This document shows, in pieces, positions 1 to 8,912 of a stretch of DNA of 54,607 nucleotides. Position numbers and translations under genes: made by a program. Numbering within the stretch: the stretch's first letter is position 1; each line of letters begins with the position of its first letter. The stretch lies in assembly GCA_016711705.1 (NCBI GenBank), contig JADJSK010000009.1, positions 1 to 54,607 on the forward strand, written 5' to 3'. The notes below the pieces were generated by a model. It ran no database searches. It saw only the letters and a list, made by a program, of their open reading frames with translations, and was not told the origin of the DNA. The stretch comes from Candidatus Brachybacter algidus. Lineage in GTDB: Bacteria; Bacteroidota; Bacteroidia; Chitinophagales; Saprospiraceae.

Positions 1-2218
1 AGGAAGATGTGATAAAAGTTGGGCAATAATTTTTACTACTTTACCTTTGGCTTCGGGCAACCATTTGTTGTTGTGCTGGAGGTTTTTGACTGCCTCATGT
101 TCATAGTAACCCTTTGGATTGCTGTCATCTGCCGTACGTTCCTTATCAGTGAAAATATCCAGTCCCGCGGCTTCCAGCATCTGCATCATCATAGAGGTAC
201 CGGAACGGGGCAATCCTGAAACAACCGTTATTGTACCTTTAATTTTATCCATAAAATCCTGCTTGTACTGCAATGCCTTACCTGGCTGTTTTAGGTGGTT
301 TTCATAAATATCTATCAACTGTTGACGAGCCATATTTACGCCCGGTGCCAACAAAAGGGTAACGTCAAAAGCCGCCGCCTCTTCATATTTCCCAAGTTTC
401 ATCAATGTTTCGCCCAAATGAAAATGTGCGGCGGGAAAATGATACGACAATCCAATGGCTTCCAGAAAAGCGGTTAAAGCCTCTTCATAGCGCATTTGCT
501 GGAATAAAATTAGCCCGAGGGTATAATAAGCATTTGGCTCCTCTTCATTCATGGCCAATTCGCTTAACACAGCCTTTTCAGCCTCTGCTAACATATTGAT
601 CTGTAAATATGCATGCGCAATACGAAGGTGAAGCAAAGGCTGCCGGCCACCTTCCAGTTCTGCTCTCCGAAAGAGTTTAAGGGCTTTTTGATAGCGCTGT
701 TCAGCTATCGACAGGATGCCCTCCAGTATGTCCATTTCCGGCGACTCCCGGTCCATCATTTTCCTCACACGGTTCACCATTTTCCTCGCATCCTTGAAAT
801 TACCGGTGACTTGATAAGCGTGTACCAGGCGAGTGGCATATCGCTCGATGCAGGGACTATCCCGATGTAATTGTTCCAAAAGCGCTATACTTTCAGCGTA
901 TTCCCCACCTTCGAAATAGGCGCGTGCCAAATAATAATTATTTTCGTTCTGTGTTTTTTTTACTGCTGCTTCTAAATCGTCACCCGGATCTTCGACGTAG
1001 CCTAGGTCAATCAGCTGGCGCAGTTCGGCTTGCGTATCTTCTTCATTTTGCACAAAACCATTTGGGTGCGCACCGTCATTACCTGCGATGTTTTCCCAGC
1101 TCTTGATGGTTTGAGTTTCAGGTACTTCTGTAAATGCATTGACCAACACTTTTCCATCCATATCTTCTGCTATAGGTAGACCGTACAGAGCCAGCAGCGT
1201 AGGTGTAATATCGAGCAGGCTGGCGCCAAAAAGGGTTTCATCTTTCCTGATACCGGGGCCTTTCATCACCAGGATACCATAAGGACTATGCTCTAAAGCC
1301 GGTCCGGCAGGCTCCTCCGGGATGTGTCTGGGCCGATGGTGGTCAGGATGGAAACCGTGGTCAGAAAGCAATATGATTGTGGTGTCTTCTCCTGCCAGTT
1401 GCAAGAGATTGCCCAACATCCAGTCGTGGTAACGGTAGGCGCTATTCACCACCTCTTTATACATTTCAAAATCTGCCGGGGAAATATGTTCCTGACGAGG
1501 GAGGGTGGTATTTCATGAAACCATGACAGAAATGGTCGATGGCATCGAAGTAAACTGCCATGAAATCCCATTCCGAATGAGTCATCGCATGTGTAGCAGC
1601 GCTATGAATAGTAGAACATTCAGCCAAAATTTTAGCTATGGCGTATAGGTTCCTGTCTTTTTTCTGGTCAATTTTTTCTGCATGTGGAACAAACGCCTGG
1701 AGGTCGGCACCCAAAAACTCTTCGGCATGTGTGCGCAACTTCGCAAACAAATCACTCATCTCTGCTGGATGCACTGTGCCGGGCATCATCGGCCAGGTAT
1801 CGCTGAGAGACCCTTTGGAGCGATGATAAAAATCAGATACATAGATGCCATTGACCGGCTCTGCCGGGTGAGAAGGCCACCAACCAATGACGTTCGTTTT
1901 CATGTTGTGCTGGTTCAGGATATTCCAAATGGCTTTTACTTTTCGTCCGGTAATGTTGATGGGACGGATGCCTTTGCCATTAGGAGTCGGTTCCACAAAA
2001 CCATGAATTCCATGTTTATATGGTCTCTTCCCGGTAGCAATAGAAGTCCATAAGGTGGGTGACAAAGGTGGATCGAGCGTGGCGATGCGACCCATCACGC
2101 CGCTATCTACTAGCTTTGTTAAATTTGGCATAAGTCCTTGATCCATAAGCGGATTTAGCACTTTCCAATCGGCTGCATCCCAACCAATGACAAGTACTTT
2201 ACGAGCAGGATGTTTCAT
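1..2218 (-). pseudogene. Phosphodiesterase-TPR-sulfotransferase fusion, frameshifted, C-terminus cut by window edge
   Basis: The N-terminus is a type I phosphodiesterase/nucleotide pyrophosphatase (alkaline phosphatase superfamily) domain: GWDAADW near the start supplies a metal-binding Asp and SPTLWTSIATG the likely nucleophilic Thr. FDAIDHFCHG and LLSDHGFHPDHH are later metal-ligand motifs. About 240 residues in, the frame is lost near 1497-1512, in a GAGGGAGGG stretch; a one-base shift restores an open frame that runs without a stop to base 1. That second part completes the phosphatase domain (LLSDHGF), then gives helical TPR-like repeats (about 1000-300) and then a sulfotransferase P-loop (SGLPRSGTS, about 180-240). 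The family function is hydrolysis of phosphoesters plus possible PAPS-dependent sulfation; the substrate is unknown. The lesion may be a sequencing indel rather than true decay. The start at 2218 fits the domain start (MKHPARKVLVIGWD). Confidence 0.8.
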
Positions 2219-2659
2219 AAATTAATTTAAATTGATTTTCCAATACATGACAGCCAATTTATAACTTTTTGTAATTTTCACATAGATTTTTGAATAAATT
2301 CATCGTTTTTTACCAAGATTACCATGATAGTTTTGAAAAACAATGCAATAATTATTCCACTTCAATTCTGCTCCAGGAACTGCTCTAGAAATGTTTAATT
2401 ATGTAGCTTGAGGATTAATTAATGGCTTTAGATAAAGCAGAAAAGTTTAATTAATCCAAGTCTATTTGCCTTATAAAATTACTTGAGATGAAGTGAAGAC
2501 GTTAGACTTAAACAAGAATATAAATTTGCGTTACTGTATCGTTACTTCAATTAAAGTTAGTGTTGGTCTTTAAATGGATATTTAGGTCTTAATCTTGTCC
2601 AAGTATTTAAGGAGTTAGAGGGGCATTGCAAAACTTAAAAAATTAATATTGTACGTAGA
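2219..2659. other. AT-rich intergenic stretch, no gene seen
   Basis: These 441 bases separate the phosphodiesterase fusion from the glycosyltransferase pair. I see no open frame with recognisable protein, no tRNA-like element and no strong hairpin. The stretch lies upstream of the phosphodiesterase gene and downstream of the glycosyltransferase pair, so it may hold a promoter for the former. Confidence 0.5.
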
Positions 2660-3427
2660 TCACTTATGTCTAAACCAACAATTAAAATTCTCATTTTCAT
2701 ATTTTTTAAACATAGTATTTACAGGTGCACTGTGAATTAAATTTAAATTAAATTTCGTTCTACAAATAAAATTGAATCCTCCCATATCGCCCGTATATTG
2801 TGTCCTATTATTGTTATTGTAAACATGATGAAACTCACATAAAGCTTCTAAAAAATTAATCATTATATCAGTTTTGCCGCCAATGATTCCACAATTCAGC
2901 AAAATAGAATCTTTAAAGTTAGTTTCAAAATTTTCAAAACCGGGTACAGAATCTCTAAAATGAGTATTGTGGTCATGCATCCATTCATCATCTAAATTTT
3001 TATCTTCATCACCACAAAAAATTGATTTAGGGTTTTCAGCAAAAAGAGTTGTAATAAAAGGATTGTTTATCACCTCAACATCTGAAACATCGGTTACAAA
3101 AAAAGAGTCAATTGACCCTTGGTTTTTTTTTACATATTCCAAATAAGCAAAGTATCTAAATACATTTGGAGTGAATTGTTCATTGTAAATAATTGCTACA
3201 AATTCTAAATTTGTTGATGTATGTTGTTTTATACTGGCTTCAGAAAAATTATTGTGAAATAGAATACCTTTTAAATTATTTTTTTTAATTGAAGTAGCCC
3301 ATTTTTCTATTAAGGGGTATTCATCAGGAGGCAAAGTTTCTCTCCGATTAACATCAAAAACACCTGTGATATGGCAGCCTAAAATAAGTTGATTCTTAAT
3401 ACTTGGTTGATTTGAAATTTTAGCCAT
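2660..3427 (-). CDS. Putative glycosyltransferase (GT-A-like), 255 aa
   Basis: I do not recognise the family firmly. The protein has an acidic VTDVSDVEV stretch near residue 115 that resembles the DxD metal/nucleotide-sugar site of GT-A glycosyltransferases. It is followed by LLNCGIIGG and a late HSAPVN motif, a pattern like eukaryotic-style nucleotide-diphospho-sugar transferases. There is no signal peptide or membrane segment, so it is probably cytosolic. Its start overlaps the end of the upstream GT2 gene by 8 bases, which implies translational coupling and a shared role in glycan assembly. The acceptor and sugar are unknown. The enzyme assignment is an inference from motif shape and neighbourhood. 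Confidence 0.55.
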   Translation of the reverse strand: MAKISNQPSIKNQLILGCHITGVFDVNRRETLPPDEYPLIEKWATSIKKNNLKGILFHNNFSEASIKQHTSTNLEFVAIIYNEQFTPNVFRYFAYLEYVKKNQGSIDSFFVTDVSDVEVINNPFITTLFAENPKSIFCGDEDKNLDDEWMHDHNTHFRDSVPGFENFETNFKDSILLNCGIIGGKTDIMINFLEALCEFHHVYNNNNRTQYTGDMGGFNFICRTKFNLNLIHSAPVNTMFKKYENENFNCWFRHK

Positions 3428-4070
3428 TCTGACTTTTTAGAATTTTGGTTTTTAAGGTTGCACTGATACTTGTTGGAATATTTCGATAATAAATATAGGT
3501 ACGCAAATCAACTTTATTTACTTTGTATGCTGCAGAAACCCGCTCAAAAAACTCGGCATCAGCTGCATACATACTTTTAAATTGATACTTTTTAAAGATT
3601 TCTTTTTTACCAAATAACGTAGCAAACAATATGCAATCATCCACATGAATTAATTCATTATAACTATTTTTATCCGGTACAAAAAAATCTTTTACGCTAT
3701 CTGCAACAGTCTCAGCTGTTGATGCTATTAAATCGTAAAAAGGCATTTCTTGCAAGCAGCTGCTCAAATGATTTGTTTTAAACTCATCATCTGAGTCAAT
3801 AATAGTGATATAACTTCCATTACTGTGTTGCACTCCTCTATTTATTGAAGCGGATTGCCCCAGATTTTTATGATATAAGTAGGTGATTTTATTTAAGTGC
3901 AGTGAAACATATTCAAGAATTTGAATTCTATGTTCTTCATCACTTCCATCATCAATAACAATCAACTCAAAGTCTTTAAAATCTTGATTTAAGACAGATT
4001 CAATAGCCCTCTTTACATACCAAATGGGCGTGTTATAAACAGCAAATAGTACCGATATGGTGACATTCAT
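3420..4070 (-). CDS. Glycosyltransferase family 2 protein
   Basis: A GT2 (GT-A fold) transferase of 216 residues. The N-terminus MNVTISVLFAVYN is the usual first beta strand, IDDGSDEE is the nucleotide-binding acidic turn, NLGQSASINRG is the conserved GT2 segment, and IDSDDEF is the DxD metal site. It would move a sugar from an NDP-sugar to a glycan or lipid carrier in the cytosol. It is shorter than many GT2 proteins but contains the whole catalytic core and ends without a membrane anchor. It is the first gene of a two-gene unit with the overlapping 2660-3427 gene. An AACGTTAGC motif (minus strand) lies about 30 bases upstream of the start; see the attC-like entries. Confidence 0.85.
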   Translation of the reverse strand: MNVTISVLFAVYNTPIWYVKRAIESVLNQDFKDFELIVIDDGSDEEHRIQILEYVSLHLNKITYLYHKNLGQSASINRGVQHSNGSYITIIDSDDEFKTNHLSSCLQEMPFYDLIASTAETVADSVKDFFVPDKNSYNELIHVDDCILFATLFGKKEIFKKYQFKSMYAADAEFFERVSAAYKVNKVDLRTYIYYRNIPTSISATLKTKILKSQNG

Positions 4071-4096
4071 TTAAAGTATATTTTTTATAAAACTGT

Positions 4097-4105
4097 GCTA
4101 ACGTT
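4097..4105 (-). other. AACGTTAGC motif, possible cassette boundary core
   Basis: On the minus strand the motif AACGTTAGC stands about 30 bases before the GT2 start. The same core recurs just upstream of the cupin gene (17810-17818), and a related TATGTTAGCG stands upstream of the serine hydrolase gene (about 19171-19180). It resembles the right-hand (R') core of integron attC sites, but a clean partner arm is not obvious here: GCTAAC occurs about 110 bases to the right, near 4210. This is a weak call based on recurrence and position. Confidence 0.25.
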
Positions 4106-4285
4106 GTCTGTTGCTAAGACATAATAATCTATCAATCATTGGATAATTATTGTCCTCTTTTCTGTGCATTAACTTCATTTAGTGATTTTTGTTTAAACAA
4201 TGCATTTGTTAGCTAAAAAAAGGTAGTGATTTGGGTGCGCTGTTTGTGCATTCCTACTATCCCGTCACTAAAGATGCGTAGAACA

Positions 4286-5596
4286 TCAATACATTTTCTT
4301 TAACACTTTCATCAAAAAGTAAATAAAGGAAAATGTAACAATAAAAATCACCATACTTAATAGCTCTTGTCCTGATAAATTGGCAAGTAGCCATACAATA
4401 ACAGACATTGCAAGTAAGGGTATTGTAAAGCCTCCTGGAACCTTAAAAGTTTTTTCGGATGGCGGTGAACCAGCTTTCCTAAGTTTTAAAGTGGCTAATA
4501 CAGCTCCCAAATAAATGATGAGTGCTGAAGCACTTGCTATGATAGCAAGTTGCTTGAACCCACCGAAAATTGCAAACAAAAGTCCTAATGATGCATAAAA
4601 TAAAATAGCAATATAAGGGGTATTAAATCGGGGATGTATATTGGATAGTGCTTTTGGCATCAAGCCATCTCTTGCGCCAGCAAAGAGGATACGAGGCACT
4701 GATAATATTTCACCGCCTAATGCGCCAAGCATGGATATGACTGTGGCAATAGTTATAAATATTATTCCACCTTTACCGAAAACAATGCCTGCTACTGCGG
4801 CTAATGGAGCATCCTGATGTGCTGCAATTGTTCCTCCAAGTACTCCTTGTGTAACCATCTGAATAGCCAAATAAATGATCAAAACACAGGCGATTCCTAA
4901 AAATATTCCGAGCGGTACCGTCCTCTTTGGATTCTTTATCTCGCCACCGTTGCTAAGGGGTGTTTCAAATCCCATAAAGGCGAAAAACAAAAGAAGAGAT
5001 GCTGACCCTATATTGTCGACAGTAGGAGTAATGGTCCAGTTTAAATTTTCTCTTGAAATAAAACTTGCTCCAACAATTACTAAGAGCAGTAACGGAATAA
5101 GTTTTCCAAATGCTGTAAACTCAATGAAACGAATTCCGTTTTTTACACTTCTAATATTGAGTAGTGCAATCCCACCAAAGATTAAAATAAAGAAGGCTAT
5201 TCTAAAGATCTCATTGTTAAGTGAAGGAAAAAAATATTTCAACGTGTCAGCTAACGCATTAGCAATTGCTGCATCTGAAATTACACATGCCCCAAACCAA
5301 TAGATATTATTGGCTAAGAAACCTGCATATGGACCAAATGCAGTTTCGATGTATTCATAAACTCCTCCGCTTGCAGTCGTTTTGCTACCTAATTCAGCAA
5401 AACACAAAGCAATTAAAAAAATAAGTATACCGCAAACGATATAAGTGACCACTGCAGCTGCTCCTAGTGTTACTGCTATAAGCGCCGGAATTACAAAAAT
5501 GCCTGTACCAATGGTTTGGTTGATAATCGCCAAAGTGAGAGAACGTACTCCGATTTCTCGTTCAAGGTTTTCTTTTACTGAATCTGGATTCATCAT
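4286..5596 (-). CDS. APC-family amino acid permease
   Basis: A 436-residue integral membrane protein with about 12 hydrophobic segments. It opens with RSLTLAIINQTIGTGIFVIP, whose GTGIF motif is the TM1 substrate-binding bend of the amino acid-polyamine-organocation superfamily. FMGFETP in the middle is the typical TM6 motif. It should import or exchange amino acids across the inner membrane, but the substrate cannot be read from sequence. It lies 20 bases downstream of the fatty acid hydroxylase-family gene, on the same strand, so the two are probably co-transcribed. The length is normal for the family and no lesion is seen. Confidence 0.88.
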   Translation of the reverse strand: MMNPDSVKENLEREIGVRSLTLAIINQTIGTGIFVIPALIAVTLGAAAVVTYIVCGILIFLIALCFAELGSKTTASGGVYEYIETAFGPYAGFLANNIYWFGACVISDAAIANALADTLKYFFPSLNNEIFRIAFFILIFGGIALLNIRSVKNGIRFIEFTAFGKLIPLLLLVIVGASFISRENLNWTITPTVDNIGSASLLLFFAFMGFETPLSNGGEIKNPKRTVPLGIFLGIACVLIIYLAIQMVTQGVLGGTIAAHQDAPLAAVAGIVFGKGGIIFITIATVISMLGALGGEILSVPRILFAGARDGLMPKALSNIHPRFNTPYIAILFYASLGLLFAIFGGFKQLAIIASASALIIYLGAVLATLKLRKAGSPPSEKTFKVPGGFTIPLLAMSVIVWLLANLSGQELLSMVIFIVTFSFIYFLMKVLKKMY

Positions 5597-5616
5597 ATTT
5601 TCTATATTTTGTTAAT

Positions 5617-6423
5617 TCATTTATCAAATCGCTTTATGTTAATAAAGGGACTTATCAACGAATACCAAAAACTCTGTTTATTAGTACCTTCGAATTCTAT
5701 TAATCCATATTTAATATTGTCTACCGGTAATTCTTTAAAAGTTCCAAAAAGTTTGTCCCAAAAAATGAATACATTTCCATAGTTTGAATCTGTATATATC
5801 TGGTCTTGATGATGATGAACTTTATGAAAATTTGGGGTAAAAAAGACCTTTCCGAAAAATGAGTCAATCCATAAAGGAAATCTAAAACTACTATGATGGG
5901 CAATAAATAAAGGCATATATATAATCCATCGTAGCACAATGATGTTTATATCCAAACCAAATGCAATTCCGGCTATTATAACTGAACCATTATCTAGAAA
6001 GACATCAAAGGGATGAGCTCTAAATGCAGTGGAGCTATCCATTTTAGTATCGCTATGATGAACTCTGTGCAAACGCCATAACAAATGCCATTTATGATAA
6101 AGCCGATGTGTCCAATAACTAATGAAATCTATTACAATAATTCCAACGAGAATTTTTAAAATGTAAGGTAATTCAAGATGGTTGAGTAACCCTATTTTAT
6201 TCTTTGCCACCCCATCAAAAATAATGACAAAAATAGAGCCAATTAAAATATTCAGAATTATGTAACCTGCCTGAAGAATAAAATTATTGAATAGGTGAAT
6301 ACTGTTTTTCTTCATTGCAGCACCATTTTCCAATAATTGCTCGATTGTAAAGAAAATTGCAAGTAAAAACACAAACATTTTGTCAGTATCTATACTTGTT
6401 AGGCTTTCAATAATATTGTTCAT
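5617..6423 (-). CDS. Sterol desaturase / fatty acid hydroxylase family protein
   Basis: A 268-residue membrane protein with the diiron histidine clusters of the fatty acid hydroxylase superfamily: HRLYH (with WTHRLYHK), LHRVHHSD, and HKVHHHQ near the C-terminus, plus HHSSF between them. Several hydrophobic segments flank these clusters, which would place the active site at the inner membrane surface. Family members hydroxylate or desaturate lipids, including sterols, fatty acids and carotenoids; the substrate here is unknown. It is the promoter-proximal gene of a pair with the APC permease. A TACGTTGTGCCGC-like motif lies shortly upstream on the minus strand. Confidence 0.85.
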   Translation of the reverse strand: MNNIIESLTSIDTDKMFVFLLAIFFTIEQLLENGAAMKKNSIHLFNNFILQAGYIILNILIGSIFVIIFDGVAKNKIGLLNHLELPYILKILVGIIVIDFISYWTHRLYHKWHLLWRLHRVHHSDTKMDSSTAFRAHPFDVFLDNGSVIIAGIAFGLDINIIVLRWIIYMPLFIAHHSSFRFPLWIDSFFGKVFFTPNFHKVHHHQDQIYTDSNYGNVFIFWDKLFGTFKELPVDNIKYGLIEFEGTNKQSFWYSLISPFINIKRFDK

Positions 6424-6606
6424 TTATGTTTCTGTCTGGTTTTGGTTGTGCGGCACAACGTAGTTTTCTTATTTTCAATAATCATGTGATTCAAGCTCGC
6501 ATTATTTTTCAAAAAAGTTTCGTGCGTCTAAATAAACATTAATCAAAAGAAATAAAGAGCAAGTCAGGACGAAAATAGGTAAAAACTGTCCGAAAGTTGC
6601 GTTTTA

Positions 6607-6825
6607 CTTATTGAAGTGTGTATAACAAATTGCACAAAACTGAAAAAGAAAAGCTTACCGAATAAAGATTCCTCGCTTCGCTCGGAAAGACACTAAGCCG
6701 ATGGTATAGGGGTATAAAATGGGTCGGCGCAGCCACCCCATTTTATACCCCCTCCAAACAAAGGTTATGTCATTCCGACAGAAGGGAGGAATCTTCCAAA
6801 TTGTTATACATACCTTATTGAAGTG
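6607..6825. repeat. MITE-like palindromic element flanked by 12-bp direct repeats
   Basis: The 12-mer CTTATTGAAGTG occurs at 6607-6618 and again at 6814-6825, like a target-site duplication. Just inside are near-complementary ends (TGTATAACAAATT on the left, AATTGTTATACA on the right). Further in are AAGATTCCTC (about 6666) and GAGGAATCTT (about 6787). At the centre is a perfect 15-bp inverted repeat, GGGGTATAAAATGGG at 6709-6723 with its complement at 6737-6751. No protein is encoded. The nested symmetry fits a small non-autonomous mobile element or a dispersed palindromic repeat. Similar phrases recur in other Bacteroidota genomes as I recall, but I could not check copy number. Confidence 0.65.
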
Positions 6826-6881
6826 AAAAATTGCACATTGAGTCCAAATTTATTTTTCAGTCTTGTGATTTATTTACTCAG

Positions 6882-7168
6882 GTTGCGGTAGCTAATAAGC
6901 CATAGCAGTTGCTGCAGCTGAGTGGAAGTCCCGGACTAGATTATCGCAACTGAATGGAGTGGATAATCATATGGGAGCTATCCAATTAAATAGTATATCT
7001 AAATGCTGAATACTATCAACAAATTCGGTCAAGTTAGTGAGGATGCTGTAGATTCTTGTGATATAAAATATTTGAGAAATCTCTTAATTAAAGGGGAGGA
7101 GCGTAGCATGCGGATGCAGGTTGATGTGAGAGGCGCAGACATCGGAGTGATTTGGTGAGGGCGTCTAC
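6882..7168 (+). mobile_element. Group II intron remnant (3' part), copy 1
   Basis: The segment shares about 36 nearly identical bases (around 7002-7040) with the second remnant at 17072-17108. In one frame they encode the C-terminal tail EYYQQIRSS-stop of an intron-encoded reverse transcriptase/maturase. Both remnants then carry TGTGAGAGG(C) and a matching GACATCGG...CTAC ending that looks like intron domains V/VI, with the 3' end at about 7168. The reverse transcriptase body is missing and the 5' limit (about 6882, GTTGCGG) is uncertain. The intron lies on the plus strand, opposite to the neighbouring genes. It is a decayed, non-mobile copy. Confidence 0.65.
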
Positions 7169-7190
7169 AGGATTATGCGCTGCCCTTTTC

Positions 7191-7814
7191 TCAATCGTGT
7201 TTTGGTTCCGCCAAATCAAAAAACTCATTTTTTGTTTTGTCCAAAGTTTGTGAAATCAGATTGAAGTTTTCTTTTGTGGGTTTTAAGTCAACGAATTTAT
7301 CAATTATTGCTCTATTTCTATAAATTACAAACGTATTCTCCACTTCTGGATTTATTTTATTAAGGACTGCATCACTTTCCTTGTCGGAAAATGATGGAAT
7401 GAAGGTTAAAGCGGTGTTCTTAATATTAAGTTCATTCCCCAAACTTTCTAATTCCTTTAGTCTTTTTTCTTTGTTGTAATTTTTCTCATTGCCATAGACA
7501 AAATAGACTTTCAAATATTTACTGCGACTTACGCTTTCAAGTTCTAAAAAAGTAAGCCACTTTTTAATGTTGACCCAATTTGAAGTATTGCCAACGAAAT
7601 AAACTATTCCGTGAAATCTTCCATATTTACAAACTGGACAAGTTCTAGTTCCTTTATCTGGTCCGAATGCGTGGAATGGTGTAAATGAAGGATTGTCTTC
7701 GCCAATTTCAAGTCCGGAATTCAGTTTCGATTGATTTATTTGGGGATAGTTTGGAATATTGAGCCCTAAAATGATATTGTGTTCTGCTACTTGCATATCT
7801 TTATCAATCAGCAC
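7191..7814 (-). CDS. Thioredoxin-like protein with CPVC motif
   Basis: A 207-residue protein with HAFGPDKGTRTCPVCKYG near residue 67, followed by a hydrophobic strand (GIVYFVGN). This is the layout of a thioredoxin-fold protein with a CxxC redox site. The GPD-GT-CPVCKYG phrase resembles uncharacterised redoxin-like proteins. No signal peptide is seen, so it is probably cytosolic. It starts 2 bases after the stop of the dioxygenase-like lipoprotein gene, so the two form one unit. The partner and substrate are unknown; the redox role is inferred from the CxxC. The 3' end lies only 22 bases from the group II intron remnant. Confidence 0.6.
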   Translation of the reverse strand: MLIDKDMQVAEHNIILGLNIPNYPQINQSKLNSGLEIGEDNPSFTPFHAFGPDKGTRTCPVCKYGRFHGIVYFVGNTSNWVNIKKWLTFLELESVSRSKYLKVYFVYGNEKNYNKEKRLKELESLGNELNIKNTALTFIPSFSDKESDAVLNKINPEVENTFVIYRNRAIIDKFVDLKPTKENFNLISQTLDKTKNEFFDLAEPKHD

Positions 7815-7816
7815 TC

Positions 7817-8404
7817 TTAAAACTCCACTTCCACCTCGATTTTCGAGTGCTTTTCTTTATTACCTGATAACAAGATGTCGTCATCAAAAACAAATTCGTC
7901 AATGTAGTATTCGTCCTTGATGTTTGGTTCTTTTATAGAAGTATGAATGTGTGCAGGTATATCATCATTTGGATAAGGTGCCGGACGAATTGTATAAATT
8001 GAATATTTTCCGTTTTCATCCGATTTTACCCAACCCCTAATATGTCCATGTCTTTTTGCATGTTCATCCATTCCTTCTTTTGGGGAATAATATCCATTGT
8101 TGTCCGTTTGCCAATAATAAATTACAACGTTCGGTGCTGGAATTTTGCCGCCAATTTTAAAGACTGTTCCTGTTATCAAAATTTTTTGACCTTTTTCTTT
8201 CCAGCCTGCGCTTGTGTCAATTGAATTAATATTTTTTGGCATTCCAACGTACATCAATTCGCAACCATCACAGCCACCACCAACTATTTTATTCTTTTGA
8301 GTTGTGTTTTGTTCTGTCTGCGATTTCTCTTTTGTCTGTCCGTTACAGCTTGATAAAAAGCTAAACATAATTACAAATAGTCCAAATTTAAATAGTCGTT
8401 TCAT
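7817..8404 (-). CDS. Intradiol ring-cleavage dioxygenase-like lipoprotein
   Basis: The product starts MKRLFKFGLFVIMFSFLSSC, a lipoprotein signal with the lipobox SSC, so the mature protein should be attached to a membrane outside the cytoplasm. The frame is open further upstream to 8518, but this start gives the signal peptide. The mature part has a beta-rich intradiol dioxygenase core: ITGTVF, APNVVIYYWQTDNNGYYS, GHIRGWVKSDENGKYS, and RPAPYP...PAHIH. The tyrosines and the HIH histidines match the Fe(III) ligand pattern of protocatechuate/catechol dioxygenases. A GGGCDGCE motif follows the linker. The natural substrate of exported members is unclear. It pairs with the CPVC protein immediately downstream. 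Confidence 0.75.
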   Translation of the reverse strand: MKRLFKFGLFVIMFSFLSSCNGQTKEKSQTEQNTTQKNKIVGGGCDGCELMYVGMPKNINSIDTSAGWKEKGQKILITGTVFKIGGKIPAPNVVIYYWQTDNNGYYSPKEGMDEHAKRHGHIRGWVKSDENGKYSIYTIRPAPYPNDDIPAHIHTSIKEPNIKDEYYIDEFVFDDDILLSGNKEKHSKIEVEVEF

Positions 8405-8595
8405 TTTTGCAATGTCGGTTTTAGGATTACGAAGCACTAAACTTTCAGTTAAGTACAAAATTTGAAACGAGCCACAAGCCCAGAATTCAATACTGTTTCG
8501 TCTATTCTTTATATACATTTTTATGCAATCACCTTATTATCATCTACATTAATGTATTCGCCTTTCTTTTCAATAATAACATTGCTCAATAAATA

Positions 8596-8901
8596 TTATA
8601 ACTTTTCTAATTGTCTGCGCAACTTGTCCTCTACATCGGTCAAAAGTGCGTGGAAATTATCGCCATATTCTGAGGCGAATGGGTCATTGCCAGGAACACC
8701 TAAACGTATACTTACTTGTTTTTGTTGAGTTTTCTTTTCAGCTTTATCCTCAAGGTATATATCTGCCCATTCTATTTTGTCATAAAATCGACTAAGACGT
8801 GTGATAGTTTTACGTATCGTCTCCTTCATATCGTCTCCAATAGAAATATCTACTGCTTGAACATTTATCTTAATTCCTGTAATATTTTCTGTGTATTTCA
8901 T
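8596..8901 (-). CDS. Ribosome hibernation promoting factor / RaiA family protein
   Basis: A 101-residue protein of the HPF/RaiA (sigma-54 modulation) family. It has the beta-alpha-beta-beta-beta-alpha order, opening with the strand IKINVQAVDIS and the helix DDMKETIRKTITRLSRFYDK, and closing with the amphipathic helix FHALLTDVEDKLRRQLEKL. Such proteins bind the 30S decoding region and inactivate ribosomes in stationary phase or stress. The length matches short HPF without the dimerising C-terminal domain. It lies 11 bases downstream of the pirin gene on the same strand and is probably the last gene of that unit. Confidence 0.85.
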   Translation of the reverse strand: MKYTENITGIKINVQAVDISIGDDMKETIRKTITRLSRFYDKIEWADIYLEDKAEKKTQQKQVSIRLGVPGNDPFASEYGDNFHALLTDVEDKLRRQLEKL

Positions 8902-8912
8902 ATTTTTAAATT

